From the NCBI GenBank assembly GCA_037718865.1, contig JBBJMP010000005.1, positions 271,090 to 335,089 of the forward strand: 64,000 nt of DNA. The letters run 5' to 3'. Origin of the DNA: JADCRZ01 sp037718865. Lineage in GTDB: Bacteria; Bacteroidota; Bacteroidia; Chitinophagales; Chitinophagaceae. Below are positions 18,480 through 25,954 of this stretch, one piece after another. A program made the position numbers and the translations under genes. Each line of letters begins with the position of its first letter. Within the stretch, counting starts at the first letter, position 1. The notes under the pieces are model-generated. The model was given only the letters and a program-made list of their open reading frames with translations, made no database searches and was not told the DNA's origin.

Positions 18480-18806
18480 TCATTTTAATTTTTCATTTTC
18501 CTGGTGCCTTTTTGCATCCCGGCTGGTCTTTTTTTCGAAGTTTTTTTGTAGCGCCTCTGTAAGGTTTACACCGGTTTGGTTAGCCAGGCATATGATAACC
18601 CATAGAACGTCTGCCATCTCATCTGATAGTTCGCGGCCTTCATCGGTTTGCTTGAATGATTGCTCTCCATATGTTCTTACCATGACCCTGGACAGCTCCC
18701 CCACTTCTTCCATGAGGATTCCCAGGTTGGTGAGCTCATGGTAATATCTTACACCTGTGGATTTCATCCACTGGTCCACTTGGTTTTGTGCGTCCTGCAG
18801 GGTCAT
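18480..18806 (-). CDS. MazG-like nucleotide pyrophosphohydrolase
   Basis: 108-residue all-alpha NTP pyrophosphohydrolase. The metal-binding motif EExxE...ExxD is visible as EEVGEL (residues 33-38) and ELSDEMADVLW (59-69). Such enzymes hydrolyse non-canonical NTPs or dCTP/dUTP to the monophosphate, cleaning the nucleotide pool. It lies 24 bases downstream of dtd and 34 bases upstream of glyS on the same strand. The name MazG itself is reserved for the longer two-domain enzyme; this is the short single-domain form. Confidence 0.85.
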   Translation of the reverse strand: MTLQDAQNQVDQWMKSTGVRYYHELTNLGILMEEVGELSRVMVRTYGEQSFKQTDEGRELSDEMADVLWVIICLANQTGVNLTEALQKNFEKKTSRDAKRHQENEKLK

Positions 18807-18830
18807 AATTTACATTAATTAGGTGTCCGA

Positions 18831-19283
18831 TCATTCTTTATTTTTAGTATCAAACAGAATGGTCACCGGGCCATCATTGATAAGAGCCACCTCCATATCG
18901 GCCTGGAATTCACCCGTACCTATTTTTTTTCCCAGGTCTGCCTCCAGTTGCATAATCATTTGCTCGTAAACCGGTATGGCAATAAGCGGTTTGGCAGCAC
19001 GTATGTAGGAAGGGCGATTGCCCTTTTTTGTTAAAGCATGCAAGGTAAACTGACTCACTAGTAAAACATCACCCCTAACGTCCTGCACAGAAAGATTCAT
19101 TACCCCGTCTGCATCATTGAAGATCCTGAGCTGAACGATTTTGCTGCTTAGCCATTTAAGGTCTTCATCAGAATCCTGTTCTTCAATGCCCAGAAAAACC
19201 AGCAGCCCTCTTCCGATCTGGGATTTTATGGTACCGTCAATACTTACGCTGGCCTGTATTACCCGTTGTATAACCGCTCTCAT
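18831..19283 (-). CDS. dtd: D-aminoacyl-tRNA deacylase
   Basis: 150-residue DTD protein. Both family motifs are visible: SQFTL at about residues 77-81 and NDGPVT near 135-140 (the NxGPxT motif). It removes D-amino acids and glycine from mischarged tRNAs, which fits the nearby glyS gene, since DTD is known to clear Gly-tRNA-Ala. The gene starts the minus-strand series dtd, MazG-like, glyS and is divergent from arfB, 42 bases away. Confidence 0.95.
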   Translation of the reverse strand: MRAVIQRVIQASVSIDGTIKSQIGRGLLVFLGIEEQDSDEDLKWLSSKIVQLRIFNDADGVMNLSVQDVRGDVLLVSQFTLHALTKKGNRPSYIRAAKPLIAIPVYEQMIMQLEADLGKKIGTGEFQADMEVALINDGPVTILFDTKNKE

Positions 19284-19325
19284 GCATTTACGGATTATAA
19301 GCCATAAATTTACAGATCAGCAACT

Positions 19326-19730
19326 ATGATCGACGTATCTACCGAAATAAAATTTAAAACGGCCCGCAGTGGAGGCAAAGGAGGCCAAAACGTGAACAAG
19401 GTGGAAACTATGGTAGAAGGCAATTTTCACGTAGGGAATTCAATGCTGTTGAGCGACGAACATAAAGACCGTTTACGCAGGAAATTAAAAAGCAAGATAA
19501 ACTCAGCAGGTTTTTTACAAGTTAAAAGCCAGGTTCATCGCAGTCAGCTTGCTAACAAAGACAAAGTAATAGAGAAATTGAATGCCATGATTGCATTGGC
19601 CCTGAAGAAAGAAAAAAGGCGGATCGCAACCAGGCCAGGCAAACAAGCTAAGGAAAAAAGACTGCAGCTTAAGAAGAAAGAAGGTATCGTTAAAGATAAT
19701 CGGAAAAAAATCCGCTATATTGATCATTAA
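19326..19730 (+). CDS. arfB: Alternative ribosome-rescue factor ArfB
   Basis: 134-residue codon-independent peptidyl-tRNA hydrolase. The catalytic GGQ is at residues 19-21 in SGGKGGQNVNKVET, and the C-terminal tail is strongly basic (KRLQLKKKEGIVKDNRKK), which places it in the ribosomal mRNA channel of stalled ribosomes. The size excludes a complete release factor RF1/RF2, which would also have the codon-recognition domain. It lies next to dtd on the other strand, so the locus is rich in translation quality control. Confidence 0.93.
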   Translation: MIDVSTEIKFKTARSGGKGGQNVNKVETMVEGNFHVGNSMLLSDEHKDRLRRKLKSKINSAGFLQVKSQVHRSQLANKDKVIEKLNAMIALALKKEKRRIATRPGKQAKEKRLQLKKKEGIVKDNRKKIRYIDH

Positions 19731-19754
19731 TCCTGCCGGAAGATGACCTATTAA

Positions 19755-19925
19755 TTGATCAAACCTGCTTTGTGGCTATTATCGGCCCTCGTTATATTGA
19801 GCGGATGCCACAAGGAGCTTAGCATAAATACCGGTGCAAACGGCTCGGTATTCGACCTAAAGATCCTGCTCCGCAATAGCAGTATGAAATTTAACAGCAG
19901 GCGGATCCTGGCTTTCGTCCATTAA
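19755..19925 (+). CDS. Possible very small lipoprotein or gene remnant
   Basis: A 56-codon open frame starting at TTG 19755, directly after an in-frame TAA. Its N-terminus (LIKPALWLLSALVILSGCHK) is a textbook lipoprotein signal with lipobox LSGC and Cys18. The rest (about 38 residues) is short and ends abruptly at 19923-19925, so it may be the 5' remnant of a longer gene damaged by deletion. It follows arfB by 24 bases. The non-ATG start and short length keep confidence low. The remaining 140 bases up to the next gene show nothing else clear. Confidence 0.35.
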   Translation: MIKPALWLLSALVILSGCHKELSINTGANGSVFDLKILLRNSSMKFNSRRILAFVH

Positions 19926-20065
19926 GCTTCACGGACTGCAAATACAAAATTTCAAGACCAACTGTTAATGCGTACATATACTTATGCTTTTCGGTAAAAA
20001 CACCTACCTTTTTGTTTTATATTCAAATTAATATTGTAGAACTTAATCATCCTTAAACACAAGTT

Positions 20066-20617
20066 ATGAAAAACAGCTTCCCCATTATTACACACATTAA
20101 TAAGAAAAGGGCAGGAAAGAATGTAATATCCCTTCGAGAGGCAATAAGATATACGAAAGTCTACCAGAGAATAATCAAGCATAATAAGGCCGAACTCGAA
20201 AAATTAATATTTCCTTACGCAGAATCGTTTGACCGTAATGCCATTGCCTTATTGCTTAAGCAAAAAGGCGCCGAAGGAATACGCGTTTACCTGGGCGTTG
20301 ATGAAGCAGGCGAAACAGGTAAAGAAGTGAAACTGGTTCTGGTACCTGTCGACAAGAAAGGCAAAGATATCGTTGTTCACCTTTTAGATGAGAAATGGAT
20401 AAGTCGGCCACCGGTCCAATCGGCTGAGCAGGACTTTACACAGCAAGATGAAGAAGATGATTATTATTCCGTGCATGACGAAGCAAGATCGCAACAATTC
20501 TCGGCTCAGGGTCCGTCAGCATTAGACGCTGAAGATGAAAAACAGACAGTTAACAGCGGACAACGCTGCCCTCATGTTTGTGATGAGGATAGCGATCTAA
20601 ATCGTCCGGAGGAATGA
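20066..20617 (+). CDS. Hypothetical cytoplasmic protein, first gene of a signalling cassette
   Basis: 183-residue protein without signal peptide or membrane helix. The N-terminal ~115 residues look like a small alpha/beta domain; the next ~50 residues are acidic, Gln- and Ser-rich and probably disordered; the tail carries a Cys pair (RCPHVC) close to the end. I do not recognise the family. Its TGA overlaps the start of the seven-helix gene by four bases (ATGA), so the two are translationally coupled and probably work together. The upstream TTTG and TAATATTG (near 20010-20040) could be its promoter. The conserved-looking CxxxC end might bind a metal, but this is speculation. Confidence 0.75.
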   Translation: MKNSFPIITHINKKRAGKNVISLREAIRYTKVYQRIIKHNKAELEKLIFPYAESFDRNAIALLLKQKGAEGIRVYLGVDEAGETGKEVKLVLVPVDKKGKDIVVHLLDEKWISRPPVQSAEQDFTQQDEEDDYYSVHDEARSQQFSAQGPSALDAEDEKQTVNSGQRCPHVCDEDSDLNRPEE

Positions 20618-21339
20618 GTCGAATGAGTGATGCAGACCTCTTATTCCTGCTAAGTTTGTCAGTCATTGTTCCGGTTACCGTCGGCCTGGTACGATCAAGA
20701 AAAATTTCTGTTTCGTACCAGCCTTTTTTATTATACCTGAACATCTCATTACTTGCAGAATGTATTACGTACTTATTCATTAAGATGTTCAAAAATAGCG
20801 CTATTCCTAATAATGTCTTTATGCTGGTTGAATGTAATGTTCTTCTGTTTCAGTTTTATTACTGGCGGATCAATAAAGACAGGAAGAAATTTTTTTTAAC
20901 GTTGATTGCGCTGTGTTCATCTGTGTGGATTATAGAAAATATACTTTTTGCCAAGGTCACGGTATTCGGCCCCGTATTCCGGTTTCTCTATTCTTTCATT
21001 CTAGTGCTGCTGGCTCTCAACGAGATAAACTTTATGATCGTCCGGGAAAATAAAAACCTGTTTAAAAATTCAAAGTTTTTGATTTGTCTTGGCTTCATGA
21101 TATACTTTCTATACCAGATCCTCTACGAAGGTTCATTCTTTGTTAACGTGATACTTATGAATAGCGACACCATTGCAGGAAGAGAAACAAGAAGTCAGTC
21201 AAAAGGCATCAACTTTTCCAAAAGTATCATCACCAGTTTCGCTTATATCGCCGCATTTATCAAAATAGTTTATGCTATCGCTATTTTCTATATACCTGCC
21301 AGGACGAAATTTCCGTGGAAGCTAAACCTAGTGAAGTGA
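20614..21339 (+). CDS. Hypothetical seven-helix membrane protein
   Basis: 241 residues with about seven hydrophobic segments (near 8-25, 38-57, 67-84, 93-112, 117-135, 151-177 and 208-231) and few long loops. It has no family I can name. The start overlaps the upstream gene's stop as ATGA; an in-frame Met at 20623 is an alternative. The neighbours downstream (34 bases) are a histidine kinase lacking its own sensor domain and a response regulator, so this protein is a reasonable candidate for the membrane sensor. That link rests on gene order only. Confidence 0.75.
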   Translation: MSRMSDADLLFLLSLSVIVPVTVGLVRSRKISVSYQPFLLYLNISLLAECITYLFIKMFKNSAIPNNVFMLVECNVLLFQFYYWRINKDRKKFFLTLIALCSSVWIIENILFAKVTVFGPVFRFLYSFILVLLALNEINFMIVRENKNLFKNSKFLICLGFMIYFLYQILYEGSFFVNVILMNSDTIAGRETRSQSKGINFSKSIITSFAYIAAFIKIVYAIAIFYIPARTKFPWKLNLVK

Positions 21340-21373
21340 TTTTGTGCATGAGCTTTAACATAGATCTGAATAA

Positions 21374-22129
21374 ATGAATGATGAATCTTTATATCCGCTC
21401 ACTACTAGTACAATAACCGTTGCAATCATTCTTTTTCTTTGCATACTCTTCTTTGTTTTAATTATCGTCAGGTATCATAGCCGCTATGTTAAACTTCAGA
21501 AGGACAGGATCTTTGCGGAAATCACCATCCAGGAAAATGAACGCAAACGCATTGCCACCGACCTACACGACAGCTTGGGACCGCTATTATCAGCCGTAAA
21601 ACTGAACATCAATAGCATAGAAATGCAGTATCCTGATGATAAGGAAATCATTGACAAATCAGGCAGATACCTGGATGAAATCATTGGAAGCATGCGACAG
21701 ATATCGTACAATCTTCTACCCAATACCCTGGAAAGGAAAGGACTGGCTGAGGCCATCAAAGAGTTTATCGGACAGATCAATCACAAAAACAATGCGGTGA
21801 ATATCCATTTTTTCGTGATAAAAGAGTTCGTTGTGCCCAAAGAAAAAGAGATTCACGTATTTCGTATCATCCAGGAAATCGTTCATAATACCATTAAACA
21901 CGCAAACGCGCGTAGCCTGCAGATCGGGTTAACGGCGGAAGATGGGAACCTCCTGTTGCTTACGAAGGATGACGGAAAGGGTTTTGATATCAACAAAGAA
22001 AAGTTAATTAAGCAGGGCCTCGGTTTGAAAAGCCTGGAAAGTCGTGTAGAGATCCTGAATGGAATCTTATCCCTGGAATCTATACCTGATCAGGGAACGA
22101 ATTATTTCATAAAGATCCCGCTAAGTTGA
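21374..22129 (+). CDS. Sensor histidine kinase, DegS/NarX (HisKA_3) type
   Basis: 251-residue kinase with a single membrane helix (about residues 14-34) and almost no extracytoplasmic part. The HisKA_3 dimerisation and phosphorylation segment ENERKRIATDLHDSLGP puts the phospho-acceptor at His65. The ATPase domain has the N-box EIVHNTIKHANA, the G1 box DDGKGFDI and the G2 box QGLGLKSLESRV. It lacks any recognisable sensor domain, so it probably relies on a partner, possibly the seven-helix protein encoded upstream. It is followed by its probable response regulator 25 bases downstream. Confidence 0.93.
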   Translation: MNDESLYPLTTSTITVAIILFLCILFFVLIIVRYHSRYVKLQKDRIFAEITIQENERKRIATDLHDSLGPLLSAVKLNINSIEMQYPDDKEIIDKSGRYLDEIIGSMRQISYNLLPNTLERKGLAEAIKEFIGQINHKNNAVNIHFFVIKEFVVPKEKEIHVFRIIQEIVHNTIKHANARSLQIGLTAEDGNLLLLTKDDGKGFDINKEKLIKQGLGLKSLESRVEILNGILSLESIPDQGTNYFIKIPLS

Positions 22130-22154
22130 TCTAAATTTGATCCCTATACATCAA

Positions 22155-22823
22155 ATGAACCACTCTATCAGCCTGGTAATCGCGGATGATCATGAAATTT
22201 TCAGGGACGGGCTCACGTTGATGCTTTCCAAGCAACAGTATCTTTCTTTAAAAGGACAGGCTGAAGACGGAAAGGAGTTGATTCAACTGGTAGAAAAGAC
22301 CGCTCCCGATATTGTGCTCACCGATATTAAAATGCCTCGTATGGATGGCATTGAAGCAACGAAATACATCAGCGTTCATTTTCCGGAAGTAAAAATCATC
22401 GCTTTGTCCATGTTCAACGAAGACAACCTGATTGTCGACATGCTGGAGGCAGGTGCCAAGGGCTACCTGTTGAAAAATGCGGATAAACAGGAGATTTTGG
22501 ATGCTATTCAAAATGTGTACGAAGGAAATGTTTATTACTGCAGGCATACTTCTGCCAAACTGGCTTCCATGATCGTCAGCAGCCAGTTTAATCCTTACCG
22601 GAAAAAAGAGCCCGTGGTCTTTACAGACCGTGAGATGGAGATCATAAAACTTACCTGCCTGCAATGCACTGCCCAGGAAATGGGTGATAAATTATTTCTC
22701 AGCAAAAGGACCGTCGAAGGATACCGCACCAAGATCCTGGAAAAAATGAATGTAAAGAATACGGCCGGCGTGGTAGTTTACGCACTAAAACATGGAATCA
22801 TCAAGGAATCGGACATTCTATAA
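22155..22823 (+). CDS. LuxR/NarL-family response regulator
   Basis: 222 residues from ATG 22155; a TTG at 22137 is possible but adds only six residues. The receiver domain has the acidic pair DD (11-12), the phosphorylation site Asp57 in IVLTDIKMPRMDG and the conserved Lys in GYLLKNA. The C-terminal LuxR-type helix-turn-helix is FTDREMEIIKLTCLQCTAQEMG...LSKRTVEGYRTKILEKM. It should bind DNA when phosphorylated by the adjacent HisKA_3 kinase. Targets are unknown; no obvious binding site was found in the window. Confidence 0.95.
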   Translation: MNHSISLVIADDHEIFRDGLTLMLSKQQYLSLKGQAEDGKELIQLVEKTAPDIVLTDIKMPRMDGIEATKYISVHFPEVKIIALSMFNEDNLIVDMLEAGAKGYLLKNADKQEILDAIQNVYEGNVYYCRHTSAKLASMIVSSQFNPYRKKEPVVFTDREMEIIKLTCLQCTAQEMGDKLFLSKRTVEGYRTKILEKMNVKNTAGVVVYALKHGIIKESDIL

Positions 22824-22873
22824 ACACGCAACCCAATGGGGTCTCTCATCTGGTGACTTATCCGGTCAATACG

Positions 22874-23518
22874 TCAAATTGGTTTTTTCTTAAAATTAAG
22901 GCTTTGCAGCAGCTCTTTCTGCTTTTCAACCTCCACTTTTTGCTTCTCCTGTTCAATGATATTTTCCTGTAATTTTTCTTCAAGGCTCTTTTTTCTTTTT
23001 TCAAGGTCCTTGAAGTCGTTTACTAAACTGGTGTGTTTTGTCTCGGCACGTTTGATGATCTCTTCCTGTTCTTTGATCTGCAAGTTTAAGCTATACGTTT
23101 CGATGATGGGCTCGATGTCATTCAGAAAAGATTGGGCCTGTTGCATTCCGTAAACATCTTCACCACTGCGGGTGGCTACATTTTCATTCGGCTTTGCGAC
23201 CATCATGTAAATGACCGACTTCTGTTTTTCCTTCCGGCTCTTTGGTTCAATCTTAAAATACAGATCGGAAGAAGAGGCATCACTTAAGGCCAGCTGCACA
23301 TTCTTGTATAACGTAAAACCTTTGGACTGGGCCGGCTTTGAGCCTTTACTGATAAGGTGATCTTTAATGGCTCCTTCCAGTGTTTCCACTGAAAAAGGCA
23401 ATTCTATAATGGTTGCCGGCTGCTGGTTTCGCTGGTATTCCACTTTACCAAGCATAGCCTGGCTCAAAACGGTCTTTACAACAAACAGCACGATGACCAG
23501 TAAAAGTAATCTCTTCAT
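22874..23518 (-). CDS. Hypothetical secreted coiled-coil protein
   Basis: 214 residues from the ATG at 23518; an upstream in-frame ATG (23581) would put 21 residues in front of a clear signal peptide (MKRLLLLVIVLFVVKTVLSQ), so it is rejected. The middle is an alpha/beta region found in other short Bacteroidota periplasmic proteins; the last ~70 residues are a strongly charged coiled coil (ETKHTSLVNDFKDLEKRKKS). No family name is recognised. It is convergent with the response regulator and divergent from the flippase gene. Confidence 0.7.
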   Translation of the reverse strand: MKRLLLLVIVLFVVKTVLSQAMLGKVEYQRNQQPATIIELPFSVETLEGAIKDHLISKGSKPAQSKGFTLYKNVQLALSDASSSDLYFKIEPKSRKEKQKSVIYMMVAKPNENVATRSGEDVYGMQQAQSFLNDIEPIIETYSLNLQIKEQEEIIKRAETKHTSLVNDFKDLEKRKKSLEEKLQENIIEQEKQKVEVEKQKELLQSLNFKKKPI

Positions 23519-23624
23519 AAAATTTAGGTTATTGATAATAGTTAGGTTGCAAAACTGCAGATCAATCAAGTAAACTGCCATGGACCGAAGTTACAAAAAA
23601 GAATCCGCTGAATATAAATACCAC

Positions 23625-23632
23625 TAAATTTG
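23625..23632 (+). promoter_or_regulatory. Possible -7 promoter box of the flippase gene
   Basis: TAAATTTG matches TAnnTTTG exactly. It ends 18 bases before TTG 23651 and overlaps an alternative TTG start at 23630, so it favours the downstream start. No clear -33 element. Confidence 0.35.
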
Positions 23633-23650
23633 CCGAAATATTCCCCTTCA

Positions 23651-25153
23651 TTGAGCAGTATAAAAAATCTGGCATCGCAGACCTTATGGTATGGAGTTCC
23701 AACAATTGTAAGCCGATTTTTAAGTTATGGGTTAAACCTGCTGGGTTTCAGGCTTTTTGATGCGGTGAACACCAGCGATCTCACCCAGATTTATGCTGTC
23801 ATTCCCTTCCTTAACATACTCTTTACATATGGTCTTGAAACAAGCTTTTTCCGTTTTGCACAGCATAAGGAAAAGCAAACCCTCTATAATACATTAACCG
23901 TTTCAATATTGATCAGCACGGTCCTATTGACTGCTTTGTTGTTTATCTTTAAAAATCAAATTACAGGATTTATTGAACTAAACGACCATCCCGAGTATGT
24001 GACCTGGATGATATGGATTATTTTTTTCGATACGTTATCAGTGCTACCATTTGCCAAACTCAGGCAGGAAGGAAGGCCTAAAAAATATGCTTTTGTAAAG
24101 GTGGCAAACATCCTTATCAATATCCTGTTTGTTTGTTTCTTTTTATTCTTTTCCAAGCAATGGTATCAGAAAGAACCTGATAACCCGCTTCTTTTTTTTT
24201 ATAGTCCGCATACTGGTGTGGGTTATTTTATCCTCGCAAACCTGTTTGCAAGCGCCTTAACGCTTGTCTTTTTATTTAAAGAACTGGCCAGCTTCAGGTT
24301 TGTCTTTAATAAACGGTTGTGGAAGGAAGTGATCATGTATTCTTACCCACTCATTATCGTAGGATTGGGCGGAATGATCAATGAGATGCTCAGCCGGCTG
24401 GTATACCGCAAGGTCCTGGACATTGACCCCGTCATTGAAAAACGCGAACTGGGCATTTTTGGGGCTAATTTTAAACTCGCCGTTCTCATCACTATCTTCA
24501 TCCAGGTATTCCGGCTTGGGGCAGAGCCCTTTTTTTTTAGCCAGTCCGGAAAGGAAGATGCCAGAAAAACTTACGCAAGGGTCTTGAAGTTTTTTGTTAT
24601 TGCCTGTTGCATGATGTTTTTGGTTGTCGCCTTATTTTTAGACGTCTGGAAATTGCTGATAACCTCCGGATTCAAAGAATACGGAGAAGGCATTCATATT
24701 GTTCCGATCCTGGCCATGGCCAGCGTTTTTCTGGGTATATACTACAATCTGTCGGTTTGGTATAAGCTAACTAACCGGACCATGTACGGGGCCTATATTA
24801 CAATTGCCGGAGCTGTAATTACCGTCCTGTTAAATATATGGTGGATACCGATCTGGGGGTATACTGGGGCTGCCTGGGCAACGTTTTTTTGTTACGCCTT
24901 TATGATGATGGTGAGTTATACTCAAGGGCAGAAGTATTATAAAATACCTTACCCATGGAAGAAACTTACGGCATACCTTGTCCTGACCGTATTGCTTTTT
25001 CTTTTACACCACGCTGTTGTTTCAGTAACTCCGGGATTTGCCTGGTTACATCATGCCATTGCGCTGATTTTTATAACCGCATTTTTTGTATTCATCCTGA
25101 AAATAGAAAAAAAGGAATTTCAAAGATTACCGGTTATAGGGAAGTATATTTAG
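23651..25153 (+). CDS. Polysaccharide biosynthesis flippase (Wzx/MATE-like)
   Basis: About 500 residues with some 12-14 membrane helices, of the MOP superfamily (lipopolysaccharide or exopolysaccharide flippase). The start SSIKNLASQTLWYGVPTIVSRF is the usual N-terminus in Bacteroidota members. The start codon is TTG either way (23651 preferred, 23630 possible); the -7 box at 23625 makes 23651 more likely. It should move lipid-linked sugar units across the inner membrane. There are no glycosyltransferases beside it, so its substrate is unknown. It is a lone gene followed by heptad repeats. Confidence 0.85.
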   Translation: MSSIKNLASQTLWYGVPTIVSRFLSYGLNLLGFRLFDAVNTSDLTQIYAVIPFLNILFTYGLETSFFRFAQHKEKQTLYNTLTVSILISTVLLTALLFIFKNQITGFIELNDHPEYVTWMIWIIFFDTLSVLPFAKLRQEGRPKKYAFVKVANILINILFVCFFLFFSKQWYQKEPDNPLLFFYSPHTGVGYFILANLFASALTLVFLFKELASFRFVFNKRLWKEVIMYSYPLIIVGLGGMINEMLSRLVYRKVLDIDPVIEKRELGIFGANFKLAVLITIFIQVFRLGAEPFFFSQSGKEDARKTYARVLKFFVIACCMMFLVVALFLDVWKLLITSGFKEYGEGIHIVPILAMASVFLGIYYNLSVWYKLTNRTMYGAYITIAGAVITVLLNIWWIPIWGYTGAAWATFFCYAFMMMVSYTQGQKYYKIPYPWKKLTAYLVLTVLLFLLHHAVVSVTPGFAWLHHAIALIFITAFFVFILKIEKKEFQRLPVIGKYI

Positions 25154-25160
25154 GATAAAT

Positions 25161-25202
25161 ATGAGTGATGAGATATGAGTGATGAGATATGAGTGATGAG
25201 TT
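25161..25202. repeat. Heptanucleotide array (ATGAGTG/ATGAGAT)
   Basis: Six heptads in strict 7-base register: ATGAGTG, ATGAGAT, ATGAGTG, ATGAGAT, ATGAGTG, ATGAGTT (equal to three perfect 14-bp units ending at 25200). It lies between convergent genes. The stretch ATGAGTTAT is complemented by ATAACTCAT at 25235-25243, so the array end also forms a hairpin arm. Confidence 0.85.
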
Positions 25203-25243
25203 ATTTATTACTCGTAATTTATCGCTAATAATTCATAACTCAT
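25196..25243. terminator. AT-rich inverted repeat between convergent genes
   Basis: ATGAGTTAT (25196-25204) pairs perfectly with ATAACTCAT (25235-25243), with inner TTATTA/TAATAA pairing. It is placed where both convergent genes (flippase and hydrolase) end, so it may act as a two-way terminator. There is no strong T-run. Confidence 0.35.
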
Positions 25244-25246
25244 ATT

Positions 25247-25885
25247 TCATTTCAAAAACGGATTATGTTTCTTTTCAAAACCAATCGTCGTTGGTTCGCC
25301 ATGACCGGAATATACCACCACTTCATCAGGCAGTAAAAATAATTTGTTGCGAATGCTTTCTATCAAAGTGTCAAAATTCCCTCCGGGAAGATCCGTTCTC
25401 CCTATACTCATCCGGAACAATACATCTCCACTGATCAGGAACTGTTGCTCCTTACAATAAAAGGCAACATGCCCCGGGGAATGGCCGGGGGTAAACAGTA
25501 CATCCAGTGTATCATTACCCAAGGAAATAATATCACCTTCCTGAAGAAGAACCAGATCATGTTTATAATTCACAAAAGGAAGATTCCAGCTAATGGCAGA
25601 TACAGGGGCGTAAGATAAAACCTGCTTCTCTTTTTCGTGGATATGTAAAAAGATATTGAAGCTTTCGAAAACGAACTCATTACCGAATACATGATCAAGA
25701 TGGCAATGAGTATTTAACAAATATTTAGGGGTTAATTTATATTGGGAAATAAAATCTTTCAGTTCTTTTCTCTCATTGCCAAAGTAACATCCAGGATCAA
25801 TAATACAGCAAAGGTTATCGTCATTGTAGACGACATACGTGTTTTCCTGTACCGGGCTGAATGTAAAATGCTTTACTGTTAACAT
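25247..25885 (-). CDS. Metallo-beta-lactamase-fold hydrolase (glyoxalase II-like)
   Basis: 212-residue zinc hydrolase. The metal motif HxHxDH is His60-Cys-His62-Leu-Asp64-His65, with His139 (SPGHV), Asp154 (SGDVLF) and His195 (SGHGEPT) completing the two metal sites. The small size, without the C-terminal helices of true glyoxalase II, matches the common YcbL-like single-domain thioester hydrolases. The substrate is not predictable. It is a lone gene, convergent with the flippase and divergent from the large outer-membrane protein gene. Confidence 0.9.
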   Translation of the reverse strand: MLTVKHFTFSPVQENTYVVYNDDNLCCIIDPGCYFGNERKELKDFISQYKLTPKYLLNTHCHLDHVFGNEFVFESFNIFLHIHEKEKQVLSYAPVSAISWNLPFVNYKHDLVLLQEGDIISLGNDTLDVLFTPGHSPGHVAFYCKEQQFLISGDVLFRMSIGRTDLPGGNFDTLIESIRNKLFLLPDEVVVYSGHGEPTTIGFEKKHNPFLK

Positions 25886-25954
25886 AAATTAATAATTAAT
25901 AAGGAATTTTACCGATTAGTGTTAAAAACATAATTTTAATCCTCAATTAATGAT

